In this document: positions 26,928-36,900 of the stretch, piece by piece | Layout: each line of letters opens with the position of its first letter | Numbering within the stretch: the first letter of the stretch is position 1 | Origin: Haliea sp. | GTDB taxonomy: Bacteria > Pseudomonadota > Gammaproteobacteria > Pseudomonadales > Halieaceae | DNA: 55,057 nt | Assembly (NCBI GenBank): GCA_002862465.1 | Contig: PKDD01000049.1 | Span: forward strand, 1-55,057 | Direction of reading: 5' to 3' | The notes under the pieces: model-generated | The model's input: only the letters and a program-made list of their open reading frames with translations | Databases searched by the model: none | Told to the model about the DNA's origin: nothing | Program-made: the position numbers and the translations under genes

Positions 26928-28082
26928 TTAATTTTGCGGACGATTTTTTGCGAAGATAAAGCTTTCACGAAGCTTTCTTCTATTCTTGAAAAGCAGAATA
27001 TAAATAGCGAGATATAAACCGATTACTATTAAACCCACCCACTCAATTTTAAGCGGGGTCAGCTGATAGAGTAATACTAGACAGCCGAGTAGTAAAAAAT
27101 TCCCCCCAACGTATCGGGTGAGTCCTAGACCCTCTGTGTTGACACCTAAGTTGTCGGTATACAGGCGTATGAGCGAGTCCAGTGAGTTGATTACAAAAAT
27201 GACGCCCAGTACCACCATCGCCCAGCGCAGCAGACCTGTCACGGGAATTTCGTTCGAAAAATAGTAGTAGAGTGTTGAAAACCAGAGTGCTATGGCAACG
27301 GAGGGTATTACCAACAGGGCAATCAGTAACTGCCAGGTTTTTATTCCACTGACAAATCGAGCTACAAACTGGCCGATCATAATACTCCAAGCGAACCACC
27401 AGAATAAGTACCAGCCATGATAGTCACTTACAGGTCCTACGAAATAGTGAATATTTTCAAAATAGCCAGTGAGGTTTGCCGCCGATTCTACAAAGGCGGG
27501 AACCGACGCTCCAGATGCGCCCAGCATAACTATTGTTAGCAGCAGGAATAAAGCGCTAGAGGTTAGGCTGAGGAACTTTATATAGCGGACATGTGTGCTT
27601 GAAAAAACCGCCATAAAAATAATCAAACCTACTAGTAGGTACTGCTGGAGTGACGAAATTCCCTCAATATAAGTGGGCGCATAACTGAGGAACAAATACG
27701 CTGTGAATGCGCACGTGGCGATAATAATGAGGTTGTTTACCCAGCGGATAGCTCGGTACTGAAAGAGTCCTATTTTGGGCTCAACAATGCAAAAATAAAA
27801 AGTGGTTAAAAAATAGAAGGCCCAAACGAGAAAGCCCCAAAAACCAAATTCAATTGCCAAAGGATTGGTGAAGTTGTAAGCCTCTTCCGTGGCATAGATC
27901 GGAAACTCCACGAGGGGGAACATGATTAAGCCAACATCTAGTCCAGAAGTGAATAAAATCGCAGAAAAAGCCAGCAGCGACACTGGCGTTTTTCCAACAC
28001 AGATCACATTACCCCATTTGACACAAATAAATACAGAGGTCGATAGGGTAATCGCAATTGCTATAGAAAGAATTTCGTACAT
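26928..28082 (-). CDS. BCCT-like transporter, short divergent form
   Basis: 384 residues, almost wholly membrane, with about 10 predicted spans. Segments match betaine/choline/carnitine transporters: [21 protein letters not shown] (first family motif) and [21 protein letters not shown] followed by SGIKTW, close to the BCCT signature on membrane segment 8. It is shorter than the usual ~500-680 residues and lacks the family's first and last helices, yet the frame is clean and it starts next to GAGAGTT, so it seems a real compact member rather than a broken gene. The substrate is unknown; a quaternary amine would fit the GMC gene that follows. It is first in the photolyase operon. Confidence 0.75.
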   Translation of the reverse strand: MYEILSIAIAITLSTSVFICVKWGNVICVGKTPVSLLAFSAILFTSGLDVGLIMFPLVEFPIYATEEAYNFTNPLAIEFGFWGFLVWAFYFLTTFYFCIVEPKIGLFQYRAIRWVNNLIIIATCAFTAYLFLSYAPTYIEGISSLQQYLLVGLIIFMAVFSSTHVRYIKFLSLTSSALFLLLTIVMLGASGASVPAFVESAANLTGYFENIHYFVGPVSDYHGWYLFWWFAWSIMIGQFVARFVSGIKTWQLLIALLVIPSVAIALWFSTLYYYFSNEIPVTGLLRWAMVVLGVIFVINSLDSLIRLYTDNLGVNTEGLGLTRYVGGNFLLLGCLVLLYQLTPLKIEWVGLIVIGLYLAIYILLFKNRRKLRESFIFAKNRPQN

Positions 28083-28599
28083 CTAACTCTCACTTATCAA
28101 CCCGCCGAACCTGCGTTAAGGGCCTGCGGATACATGCATACAAGAATACTTCTATTATCTTAACATTGTTGTCATTGGAAAGTGAGTGGTGTCATTGATA
28201 GACCTCAACGATACAGGAGTGGACTCACTCGGCGTAAGCGTTTGAGAGCTATGCTCGCTCCGGTTGCGGCTGGTGCGACACCGCGATCAGTGATTTTTCT
28301 GTCTGTCTGCTTGAACGATTCGATTCAGTCGTCGCACAAAGGCCATAGTCACTTATATCCTGAGGGGCCCCTGAACCATAATGCGACCAGGTCGCGGCAA
28401 AGCTTGAATGCCTGCCAGATCGGTAGCCGGTATTTGCGTGAATTAGTTTCCGGTAGCGGCGTTAAGGGCGAGGTACTGTTTGTCAGGTAGGAAAAAGCTC
28501 AAGCGGCTCAAGATCGTTAGCCAGCCAGCAGGAAAACTTATTACTAAAAAGTATCCGCTGCCGCTTTGTAAGGCGATTGGACCGATTGCAGAGCGCGCA
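28083..28599. other. Intergenic region, promoter of the photolyase operon
   Basis: About 520 bases. The left end should hold the leftward promoter of the BCCT-GMC-photolyase operon; no regulator gene is next to it. A perfect palindrome AGGGGCCCCT lies at 28363-28372. Open frames here lack a ribosome site and recognisable protein, so I call no gene. Confidence 0.4.
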
Positions 28600-29274
28600 C
28601 TATTTAAAGGTTTCCTGACTCTGAATTGTGATGTCTACCCGACGATTTTTAGCCCGCCCTGCAAGGTCGTCGCTACCATCGGCTTTAACGTTTGGAGCGA
28701 TAGGCTGAGTTTCGCCTAGCCCTTCTGTCTTAATCACTTCAGTATTAATTTGGGCATATTGAATAAGCCAGTTTTTGACGGCCTTGGCGCGGCGATCGGA
28801 CAGTCTCATATTATAGCTCTGACTGCCTGTGGCGTCAGTGTGGCCAATGATAACAACGTGGCCCGTGCGTTTTTCTCGTATAATGAGCCCTAATTTTTCT
28901 AGCTCAGTTGCCGCTATTGGCTTGATTTCGGCTTTATCAAAATCAAAAAGTATGTCGTTGGATAGGGCCACAGTGATCTCTGTTTCGTTCACATTGGCGC
29001 CTAGGTCGGTGATAGCCTGATTCAGTTCAACGACGGTGCTAAGAAGAGTCAGGCCTTGGCCATCGATTGGAGTATCCAAGCCCTCTATGGTGCGAATGTC
29101 CTCAATAAGCGACCGCGCACCGTGATTGGCTCCCATTGTCATTAGCGATGCCTTGGCGGCCTCGTGCGCAAGGGGGTCGTCTGACTGTTCTATCTCCCAT
29201 GCGATAGCGCCTATGCTGAGAATTGCCGAAGCGACTGCAGCGCTGGAAGCGGTCCGCCTCAGCAACGTGCTCAT
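28600..29274 (-). CDS. OmpA-family peptidoglycan-binding protein
   Basis: 224 residues. An N-terminal signal or anchor (about residues 8-27) is followed by a helical linker. An OmpA C-terminal domain spans about residues 100-215: LFDFDKAEIKP, then the ligand core GHTDATGSQSYNMRLSDRRA and the ending RAKNRRVDITI. It binds diaminopimelate peptidoglycan and tethers the envelope. The start ATG overlaps the stop of the upstream gene as ATGA, so the two are translated together. There is no beta-barrel, so it is a Pal-like or anchor-type protein, not a porin. Confidence 0.9.
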   Translation of the reverse strand: MSTLLRRTASSAAVASAILSIGAIAWEIEQSDDPLAHEAAKASLMTMGANHGARSLIEDIRTIEGLDTPIDGQGLTLLSTVVELNQAITDLGANVNETEITVALSNDILFDFDKAEIKPIAATELEKLGLIIREKRTGHVVIIGHTDATGSQSYNMRLSDRRAKAVKNWLIQYAQINTEVIKTEGLGETQPIAPNVKADGSDDLAGRAKNRRVDITIQSQETFK

Positions 29275-29735
29275 CGCGTGACGGCCAATTCCTCAAACGG
29301 CAGTACGTTTGGTATTACTAAGTTTACGGAGTTGACGGTTGCCGGTGGGGCAGGGAATTTAAACCATACTAATTGTTTGCCGCCAACAGCAATTTTCTTA
29401 CTGATATCGCCTGCACTGTTCATGGGTGCACCTAGCCACTTATTTTTACTGTCTCGTAGTACATGATATTTTTTCTTTTCGGTATCGTCTATGTAGTAGA
29501 CTTCACCAAAATTGTAATAAAGTTTAGCCCTGTCTTCGCCATTATTGCGATAGACCAGCACGACCGTGAATATATTATCGCGAATGTTGGCCCTTATGAC
29601 GTCTACGTCCATATCTCCTGACATACTCATTTGTGTCTGGAGTGTTTGCGGTTCTGCTGCCCAACCTCGGCCACAGCTAAAAACACCTAATAATGCGAAA
29701 AGTATCAGTGCGCGCGATAAGTCATGATTTTTCAT
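29271..29735 (-). CDS. Exported hypothetical protein, partner of the OmpA-like protein
   Basis: 154 residues. A signal peptide of about 26 residues ends near GWA-AE. The mature part is beta-rich, with segments DVDVIRANIRDNIFTVVLVYRNNG, KLYYNFGEVYYIDDTEKKK and QLVWFKFPAPP, resembling a small immunoglobulin-like fold with YIDD, as in DUF4352-like exported proteins. AGGGAGG precedes its start and its stop overlaps the OmpA-like start (ATGA). No function is assigned; the coupling suggests it works with the OmpA-like protein in the periplasm. Confidence 0.7.
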   Translation of the reverse strand: MKNHDLSRALILFALLGVFSCGRGWAAEPQTLQTQMSMSGDMDVDVIRANIRDNIFTVVLVYRNNGEDRAKLYYNFGEVYYIDDTEKKKYHVLRDSKNKWLGAPMNSAGDISKKIAVGGKQLVWFKFPAPPATVNSVNLVIPNVLPFEELAVTR

Positions 29736-29880
29736 TTAATGCCTCCCTGATCTAGCTACTTATAATAGTTGAGTGTAGCGAATGGTTTCTCATTGGCAAG
29801 TGTCCGTATTCGCTACGGTGGCGATTACCCTTGCTGAAGTCGATCGCCCATAGTCTGCACACGCTATTACCGCATTCGAT

Positions 29881-30729
29881 TTATTCCGTATGAGTGCCTT
29901 CGCTGTGGCTCGCGTTGTGTGGGTGCCAGTTTCGAGGGTCCAGTTGGTAATACTGGCAAAGTTCCTCAAAGAGGTCAGGACGTCTATGATGCAACTGATG
30001 AGGCTCTTCAAAAAACGTCTCAGTAGCGACCGCAAAAAACTCTGCTGGATTAGTCGCTCCATAGGTATCCATAACTGTATTTTGCTGCCTTCGACTGCGC
30101 TCTTTTAAGTCCTCGAAATTTTCCGTAAATACTTTAGACCAACTTTTATAGGTATTGTGACGCAGTGGAGGCGCCCCATTAGTAGTCCCGGATTCGGCGT
30201 CTAGTTGATGCGCAAACTCATGCAACACCACATTGTGACCATCGGTAAAATCTGTCGCACCGTTTTCAACGTCGTCCCAGGAAAGAATGACTCGGCCACT
30301 GCCCCATGACTCCCCGAGTAGATGGTGTTCTGAAGAGGCCACAACCCCATCCGTTTGCAGTTCTTCGCGCGTTACTCGGAATGCAGACGGATAAATGAGA
30401 ATAGAAGATAGTTTTGGGTATACCGCCCAGCCGTGATTCAACAGCAGTAGACATGCCTCTGCCGCAATAATGATTCGCATTTGGTCGGTCACAATTAGTC
30501 CCGCGCACCCGTAAAATTTTTTACGGGCCAAAAATATGAGAATCAGCTGACGCAGTCGATGCTGTTGTTGCGGGGACAAGCAGGAATAAATATTCAGGCT
30601 CTCGCTCAGGACTGCCAGCCATGCGTCGGGAAAAGGGCGACTGCGAACCCACTGGTCGCGCCATTTCAGGTAATAGAAGTATACAAAAATAGCAACAATA
30701 ACGACCGCGAGTGGTAGTAACGCAATCAT
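29881..30729 (-). CDS. mtfA: M90-family zinc peptidase, MtfA-like
   Basis: 282 residues. A membrane anchor lies at about residues 3-20. The zinc site HEFAH is at H170-H174, with the following QLD and later TYGATNPAEFFAVATETFFE (third ligand region), as in MtfA. E. coli MtfA regulates the glucose PTS by binding Mlc and is an aminopeptidase; here an extra membrane anchor makes a peripheral role likely. The frame is open to 30777, but AAGGAG next to the ATG at 30729 decides the start. No neighbour seems functionally linked. The symbol follows family resemblance only. Confidence 0.85.
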   Translation of the reverse strand: MIALLPLAVVIVAIFVYFYYLKWRDQWVRSRPFPDAWLAVLSESLNIYSCLSPQQQHRLRQLILIFLARKKFYGCAGLIVTDQMRIIIAAEACLLLLNHGWAVYPKLSSILIYPSAFRVTREELQTDGVVASSEHHLLGESWGSGRVILSWDDVENGATDFTDGHNVVLHEFAHQLDAESGTTNGAPPLRHNTYKSWSKVFTENFEDLKERSRRQQNTVMDTYGATNPAEFFAVATETFFEEPHQLHHRRPDLFEELCQYYQLDPRNWHPHNASHSEGTHTE

Positions 30730-31080
30730 TGTTTCTCCTTGTAGTGATGCAACATGCGCAACAATGTGAAAGGTCAATATGTGATCGCCAAACGCTTCAG
30801 CTTGAAAACGTCAGCGCTCCGCCGGTGCGATACTACCATCGATGAGCGTGTTTGCAGTATTTAGCTCGATGCAGCAGTGAGTATCGCTCGGTGAAGCCCG
30901 CGAGCTGTCGAGCACGGTGGCGTGCCATTTTTAATTTGCTTATACACGCGTTTTGGGAGCAGAGCGACCCGCACGGGAAGACCACAGCGAGCCGATTAAT
31001 AACAGTAATGAGAATCATTTGCATTTATAAATTGTTTCGGATACTGTTACTTCAATAATTAATACATTAGGAGATGAAAT
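30730..31080. other. Intergenic region with Fur-like box
   Basis: About 350 bases between divergent genes. The Fur-like box at 31004-31022 is listed separately, and AGGAG lies shortly before the ATG at 31081. I see no gene here. Confidence 0.5.
31004..31022 (+). promoter_or_regulatory. Fur-like iron box
   Basis: The 19 bases AGTAATGAGAATCATTTGC match 14 of 19 positions of the classical Fur consensus GATAATGATAATCATTATC, with the inner AATGA-N-AATCATT intact. It lies about 60 bases before the ATG at 31081, where a promoter would be. This suggests iron-starvation induction of the following three genes. Confidence 0.6.
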
Positions 31081-31560
31081 ATGAAGCTGAAGTTCTTATG
31101 TGGAAATCATCGCGAGTGGCTGCACAGTCGACCTGACCAGGCGCTCCACTGGTGCACCAACTCTTATGATACGGGTCGCTTACTGATGACTGAGCGCGAG
31201 TATTTGGGGGAGGCACTGATGCACATGGGGTGCGCGTTCGAAACAGCAGAAATTATCCTGACAACTCGGGCGATCCCGCCTGCAATGGGGCTTGAGTGGT
31301 TTATGCAGACCCTAGAGGGATTTACACAAGTGCTTGAGAAAATGGGCCGCGCTGATGCGATCACGGAAATCCGCCAGGCCGCAATCTATCGACTCCGCAA
31401 TGAAGCGATGTCAAAAATTGGGCCGGAGCTTGAAGCGCGTATTTACGTGGATATTCTTCTGCTTAATGCGCAAAACAGGCAACGTACCGCCACGCCACAA
31501 GCCTCTCGTACAGCACCTATTGGGGCGGAGAGGGTTACGGCAGAGCCGGTTTATCACTAG
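31081..31560 (+). CDS. Hypothetical protein, possibly iron-regulated
   Basis: 159 residues. It is a soluble, largely helical protein with Trp/Cys/His-rich N-terminal text (GNHREWLHSRPDQALHWC), a central helix pair and a polar tail. I do not recognise the family with certainty. The order here recalls the fagA-fumC-orfX-sodA iron operon of Pseudomonas, where small unknown proteins of this kind occur, but this is memory only. AGGAG lies about 7 bases before the ATG, a Fur-like box lies upstream, and the next gene starts 20 bases after it. Confidence 0.55.
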   Translation: MKLKFLCGNHREWLHSRPDQALHWCTNSYDTGRLLMTEREYLGEALMHMGCAFETAEIILTTRAIPPAMGLEWFMQTLEGFTQVLEKMGRADAITEIRQAAIYRLRNEAMSKIGPELEARIYVDILLLNAQNRQRTATPQASRTAPIGAERVTAEPVYH

Positions 31561-31580
31561 TCCCACGGAGGTGGCCATAA

Positions 31581-31847
31581 ATGACAGTCTTCGACGCTGA
31601 AATTGCAGTCCAGGTAGCAGTCGCGGATAGCAGGCCGACTGCCGAACGTGGCGGTGTGGCTATCGCTAATTTGAGTCGTCCGGCCAGCGCGTCTAACGAG
31701 CATCAGCTTATTCGTCTTGAAATACGGTCGGAGACTTTGAGCGCATTAATCCAGAACAGAGCGATTATGATCGAAGATCTGTATGGGTTGGACAGAAAAG
31801 CTAAGTATTATTTGAAGAAAATTCTTTTGGAATCTCTGCTGCGATGA
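31581..31847 (+). CDS. Small hypothetical protein (FagA-like?)
   Basis: 88 residues. The C-terminal half (LIRLEIRSETLSALIQNRAI then EDLYGLDRKAKYYLKKILLESLLR) is a compact helical unit. It resembles my recollection of the Fur-associated FagA proteins of pseudomonads, with low certainty. The first 40 residues are low-complexity and basic. GGAGGTGG lies upstream of the ATG. It is in the same orientation as the gene before it (20-base gap) and probably shares the Fur-regulated transcript. Confidence 0.5.
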   Translation: MTVFDAEIAVQVAVADSRPTAERGGVAIANLSRPASASNEHQLIRLEIRSETLSALIQNRAIMIEDLYGLDRKAKYYLKKILLESLLR

Positions 31848-31895
31848 GGGCTGAAACCGCAATGTGGCGGCAGAGCTAAGAGCTACTGGAATTGT

Positions 31896-32429
31896 ATGTT
31901 AGACGTAAATAACCACAATGACGATGACTACGGCCTATCGCGCATTGATGACGAGGTATATCGAGCGCATGCATGGCGCGTAAGTTTGCGCCGGCATGGC
32001 AAGGGATATGTGAAAAATTTTCCGGATCGAAAATATGGTGGGCAGTTACAAGCCTTGCAGGCAGCCAGACGCTGCCGCGACTACATTGTCTATGAAAATC
32101 CGCCTATGACACGCTCGGAGTTTTGCGATATCAAGCGCTCTAACAACACATCGGGTATCAGTGGGGTCTGCAATTACGCCAAGCGCTATAAGCGTCGTGA
32201 TGGCAGCATCAAAGAAAACTGGTACTGGGAGGCCAGTTGGCCCAACGATCGCGGTGAAAGTGTCAAAAAGAGATTCTCTGTAGATAGCCATGGTGAGGTC
32301 GTGGCGAAGCAGTTGGCAGTCCATGCAAGACAGCTCGGGCTGGCTATGCTTAAAGGCGTTTTTTGGCGCTCTGAGCGCGGGTTATCAATGAGTAGCACAG
32401 CAACGAAAAGCAATGCAGCGAGTACCTGA
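31896..32429 (+). CDS. AP2/ERF-like DNA-binding domain protein
   Basis: 177 residues. The central part matches a bacterial AP2 domain: NTSGISGVCNYAKRYKRRDG, then WYWEASW and KKRFSVDSHGEVVAKQLAVHAR, giving the three-stranded sheet plus helix. An N-terminal region (about residues 25-55) has a similar pattern (WRVSLRRHGKGYVKNF) and may be a second, degenerate copy. Bacterial AP2 proteins are typical of mobile-element HNH endonucleases, but no HNH motif is present here. It lies 48 bases after the small protein, perhaps in the same iron-regulated unit. No RNA or DNA target is known. Confidence 0.65.
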   Translation: MLDVNNHNDDDYGLSRIDDEVYRAHAWRVSLRRHGKGYVKNFPDRKYGGQLQALQAARRCRDYIVYENPPMTRSEFCDIKRSNNTSGISGVCNYAKRYKRRDGSIKENWYWEASWPNDRGESVKKRFSVDSHGEVVAKQLAVHARQLGLAMLKGVFWRSERGLSMSSTATKSNAAST

Positions 32430-32475
32430 AACCTAGTAAGACGTACTCCTTTTGCTACCGAGTTGAGAAGTTGGC

Positions 32476-33915
32476 TTAGGGCAGTTGGGTGCTGCCCATC
32501 AAGTCGCGATCAATTTCACGAGCTGCCTCTCGTCCTTCATTGATTGCGCGTACCACAAGGTCTTGACCTCGACGGCAGTCAGATGCAGCATAAACCTTTG
32601 GCACGCTGGTTCGATAGTCCTGCTTGGTCGCTTTGAAATTGCCTCGTCCATCAACGTCCATGCTGAGTGCGTCGTTGATATAGTGCTCTGGCTGCAAGAA
32701 CCCCATCGACAACATGATGAGGTCTGCCTCCCACGTCTTCTCGCTATCCGGAATTTCTTTAAGCTGGTCGTCGACATTGACTGTAACAATACCGGTCAGA
32801 TTACCCTTATCATCTTGGATGAATTTTTTGCTCATGATGGAGTAAACCCTGGGGTCATCGCCAAATTTTTCTTCTGCTTCGGCATGGCCATAATCGACGC
32901 GATAAATACGTGGCCAAAGAGGCCAAGGATTATTGTCTGCGCGTTCTGCGGGCGGTTTTGGTAATAGCTCAAAGTTTACCAGTGATTTGCATCCGTGGCG
33001 TAAAGACGTGCCTATACAGTCAGTGCCGGTATCACCACCACCAATAACGATGACGTTTTTGCCCTTCGCTGAAATATAATTATCGTCTTCTAGGCCTGAA
33101 TCGAGAAGACTTTTGGTGTTGGCGGTTAGGAATTCCATGGCCAAGTGCACGCCCTTGGCATCGCGACCGGGGATGGGCAGATCACGCGCCAAAGTCGCTC
33201 CGGTAGCGAGCAACACGGCATCATTTTCCGCGACGAGCGCGGCGGGATCTATATCTTTTCCAACATTGGCATTGACTATGAACTCGACGCCTGCATCACG
33301 CATAAGCTGTACACGGCGCTCCACCACATCTTTCTCGAGTTTCATGTTAGGAATACCATACATCAAAAGACCACCGAGTCGGTCGGCTCGCTCATAAACT
33401 GTAATCTTGTGTCCAGCAGTATTTAACTGCTCTGCTGCGGCTAGCCCACAGGGGCCGGAGCCGATAATGGCAATAGTTTTCCCTGTACTGTCACCCGCTA
33501 CTTTTGGCGTTACCCAGCCTTCTTCAAAGCCTCGATCGATGATGGCGCATTCAATATTCTTGATGGTGACTGCCGGACTAGTTATGCCAAGTACGCACGC
33601 ACCTTCGCAGGGAGCTGGACAGACACGACCGGTAAATTCCGGGAAATTATTCGTTGTGTGCAGACGCTCAAGGGCATCCTGCCACCTTCCGTTGTAAACT
33701 AAATCATTCCACTCAGGGATTAGGTTATAAACTGGACAACCATTGTTTGATTGGCAGAAAGGCACTCCGCAATCCATACAGCGTGCACCTTGAGTCTGAA
33801 GGCGTGATTCATTGTGCTCGGTATACAGCTCTTTAAAATCGATAATACGGAGAGCAGGGTCACGGTAGGGTTCCGTCTCTCGATTGTACTCTTTAAATCC
33901 GGTTACTTTTCCCAT
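32476..33915 (-). CDS. gltD: Glutamate synthase (NADPH) small subunit
   Basis: 479 residues. The N-terminal region holds two [4Fe-4S] clusters ([10 protein letters not shown]...GCP and CPAPCEGAC). An FAD-binding Rossmann motif follows ([13 protein letters not shown]) and then an NADPH-binding one (GGGDTGTDC). The protein oxidises NADPH and passes electrons to GltB in ammonia assimilation: glutamine plus 2-oxoglutarate to two glutamate. Length agrees with E. coli GltD (472). It starts 14 bases after gltB in the same operon. Ribosome site GGAAG precedes the ATG. Confidence 0.97.
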   Translation of the reverse strand: MGKVTGFKEYNRETEPYRDPALRIIDFKELYTEHNESRLQTQGARCMDCGVPFCQSNNGCPVYNLIPEWNDLVYNGRWQDALERLHTTNNFPEFTGRVCPAPCEGACVLGITSPAVTIKNIECAIIDRGFEEGWVTPKVAGDSTGKTIAIIGSGPCGLAAAEQLNTAGHKITVYERADRLGGLLMYGIPNMKLEKDVVERRVQLMRDAGVEFIVNANVGKDIDPAALVAENDAVLLATGATLARDLPIPGRDAKGVHLAMEFLTANTKSLLDSGLEDDNYISAKGKNVIVIGGGDTGTDCIGTSLRHGCKSLVNFELLPKPPAERADNNPWPLWPRIYRVDYGHAEAEEKFGDDPRVYSIMSKKFIQDDKGNLTGIVTVNVDDQLKEIPDSEKTWEADLIMLSMGFLQPEHYINDALSMDVDGRGNFKATKQDYRTSVPKVYAASDCRRGQDLVVRAINEGREAAREIDRDLMGSTQLP

Positions 33916-33929
33916 AATAAATAATCTTC

Positions 33930-36900
33930 CTAGGAACCCACTGCAGCGGTTGCTATATTTTCTCGTGACATCTCTTCGAGAACCCGTTTGTAGTCAGTTG
34001 GCATGACTTTGACGAATCGGGTGACCTCAGTTTTCCAGTTATTTAGAATATCCTTCGCAACTGCGGAGCCTGTGTAATTTTTGTGATTTTCTATGAGAAT
34101 TCGCAGCTCATTGATATCCTCGTCGGTATCCATCGCCTCAAGTTCGAAAGTTTCCGAATTACACATCCGCTCGAAATCTCCATTCTTATTCCAGACATAG
34201 GCAATACCGCCACTCATGCCGGCCCCGAAGTTTCGGCCGGTTTCTCCCAGTACGACTACGCGTCCACCAGTCATATACTCACAGCCGTGATCGCCAATAC
34301 CTTCAACGACAGCGGTGGCACCGCTGTTGCGAACACAGAAACGCTCCGCTGCAATACCGTTAAAGTAGGATTCCCCGGAGGTAGCTCCGTACATTATAAC
34401 GTTACCAACAAGGATATTGTCCTCAGATTTAAACGTACTGGATTTCGGTGGATAGACAATAATCCTTCCCCCCGACTGACCTTTCCCAACGTAGTCGTTG
34501 CAGTCGCCCTCAACTTCAAGAGTGATACCTTTGGCCAGCCACGCGCCAAGGCTTTGTCCTGCTGACCCATTGAGCTTTATGTGGATAGTGTCATCAGGCA
34601 GAAGCTCTCCATTCGTTGCTTTGGCAACTTCGTGAGACAGCATAGTGCCGACAACTCGGTTAATATTAATAATATCATGTTCGATATTCACCTTCTGTCC
34701 GCTTTTTAACGCAGGCTGTGCTAGTTCGATCAATACATTATCAAGAGCCTTATCGAGTCCATGATCTTGTTCTATTGTTTGATAAACCTGCGTTCCCTCA
34801 TAAGTGATTTCTGCGGGTGTAAGAATGCTACTGAGATCAAGCCCGCTGGTCTTCCAGTGATCAACCGCATGGCGCATCTCGAGCAGCTCGGCACGTCCGA
34901 CCATTTCGTTGACAGTTCGAATTCCGAGGCTTGCCATTATTAGGCGCAGTTCCTGAGCCACCATAAAGAAATAGTTCACTACAGAGTCTGGGCTGCCAGA
35001 AAATTTCTTGCGTAATTCTGGATCTTGGGTAGCAATGCCCACTGGGCAGGTATTGAGATGGCATTTACGCATCATGATGCAACCCAGCGTCACTAGGGGT
35101 GCGGTTGCAAAGCCTATCTCTTCCGCGCCTAATAGGATTGCTACAGCAATATCGCGGCCAGTCTTCATTTGTCCGTCCGTTTGCAGAACGACGCGCGACC
35201 GTAAGTTGTTCTTTACAAGCGTCTGATGAGTCTCAGCAATACCGAGTTCCCACGGTAGACCTGCATGTTTAATCGAGGTGATGGCAGATGCACCGGTGCC
35301 GCCGTCATGCCCCGCAATCACTAGGTGATCCGCTTTTGCCTTGGTGACGCCTGCAGCAATGGTTCCTACTCCAATCTCTGAACCAAGTTTGACGCTGATT
35401 CTTGCGCCTGGATTAGCATTCTTCAGGTCGTGGATTAGCTGCGCGATGTCCTCGATAGAATAAATGTCATGGTGCGGCGGAGGGCTTATAAGGCCCACGC
35501 CAGGTGTTGAGTGCCTGATACTGGCAATGGTCTGGTCTACCTTTGTACCGGGAAGCTCTCCACCCTCTCCCGGCTTAGCGCCTTGGACGATTTTTATCTG
35601 CAGTTCGTCTGCATTGGTGAGGTACCAGATGGTGACACCAAAGCGGCCAGAAGCGATCTGTTTGATAGCTGACCGTTTTGAATCACCATTGGTCATGGGT
35701 GTAAAGCGTGCGACATCTTCACCTCCTTCTCCCGTGTTTGATTTCCCACCGATGCGATTCATTGCAACTGCCAGCATCTCATGACTTTCGGACGAAATAG
35801 AGCCAAAGCTCATCGCCCCTGTGCAGAATCGTTTTACAATTTCTGATGACGGTTCAACATCATCAATATTGCACGGATCGCTGATTTTTTTGAAATCCAT
35901 AAGTCCACGCAGTGTGGAACGCTGCGTGGAATCAGAATTCGCATGATCAGCGAATTTCCAGTATGCCTTCTCGTCGTTAGTTCGACTCGCGACCTGCAGA
36001 TTAGAAATAGTTTCAGGATCCCACATGTGAGTATCACCGCCTCGACGCCAGTGGATTTCTCCAGGGTTTGGCAGGACAGGGATAAGGTTTTGGTCACGTG
36101 CGGGAAAGCCGACTTCGTGACGCAGTTTCATTTCTTCAAACAGGACTGAGAAGTTAACGCCCTGTACCCGACTAGCTGTTCCAATAAAGCATCGGTTGAT
36201 GATTTCATCGGCAAGACCAACGGCTTCGAAAATTTGTGCACCTTTGTAGGATTGTAGAGTGGAGATACCCATTTTGGCCATCACCTTTAACATGCTCTTG
36301 CCGACGCCCTTTTTGTAGCCTTTGACAATTGAAGAACTGTTGGGAAATCTATTTTTGTCTAATAGTCCATCCTCTAAAGACTGCCAAATCGCCTCAAAGG
36401 CAAGATAAGGATTAATCGCATCAGCGCCGTAACCCACGAGTAGGCAATGATGATGTACTTCTCGTGCCTCGCCTGTTTCCACAATGATGCCAATACGAGT
36501 GCGCTCGTGACTGGCCACCAAGTGATGGTGGACTGCGCCACAGGCAACAAGGGCGCTAAGTGGCATTCGGCCTGCACTGATATCACGGTCGGAGAGAATG
36601 ATGAAGGAATAACCGTCCTTGATGGCTTGGGAAGCTTCGTCGCAAATCCGGTCAATTGCCGCTAACATGCCCTTGCAATCGCTGTCTTTTTCAAACGTGA
36701 TGTCGATGGTCTTGGTTCCCCAGCCATCTCTACCGATATTTCTGATATTCTTAAGCTCGTCGTTAGAAATTATAGGATGATGTAGCTCTAGCCGATGGAC
36801 ATGCTCCGGTGTTGTCTCGAGCAAATTTCTCTCCGGGCCGATAAAGCACGTGAGAGACATCACCACTTCCTCACGAATCGAATCTATCGGTGGATTTGTA

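Noticed and set aside
28182-28490. 102-residue open frame on the plus strand
   Set aside because: No ribosome site, basic low-complexity text, and no recognisable protein.
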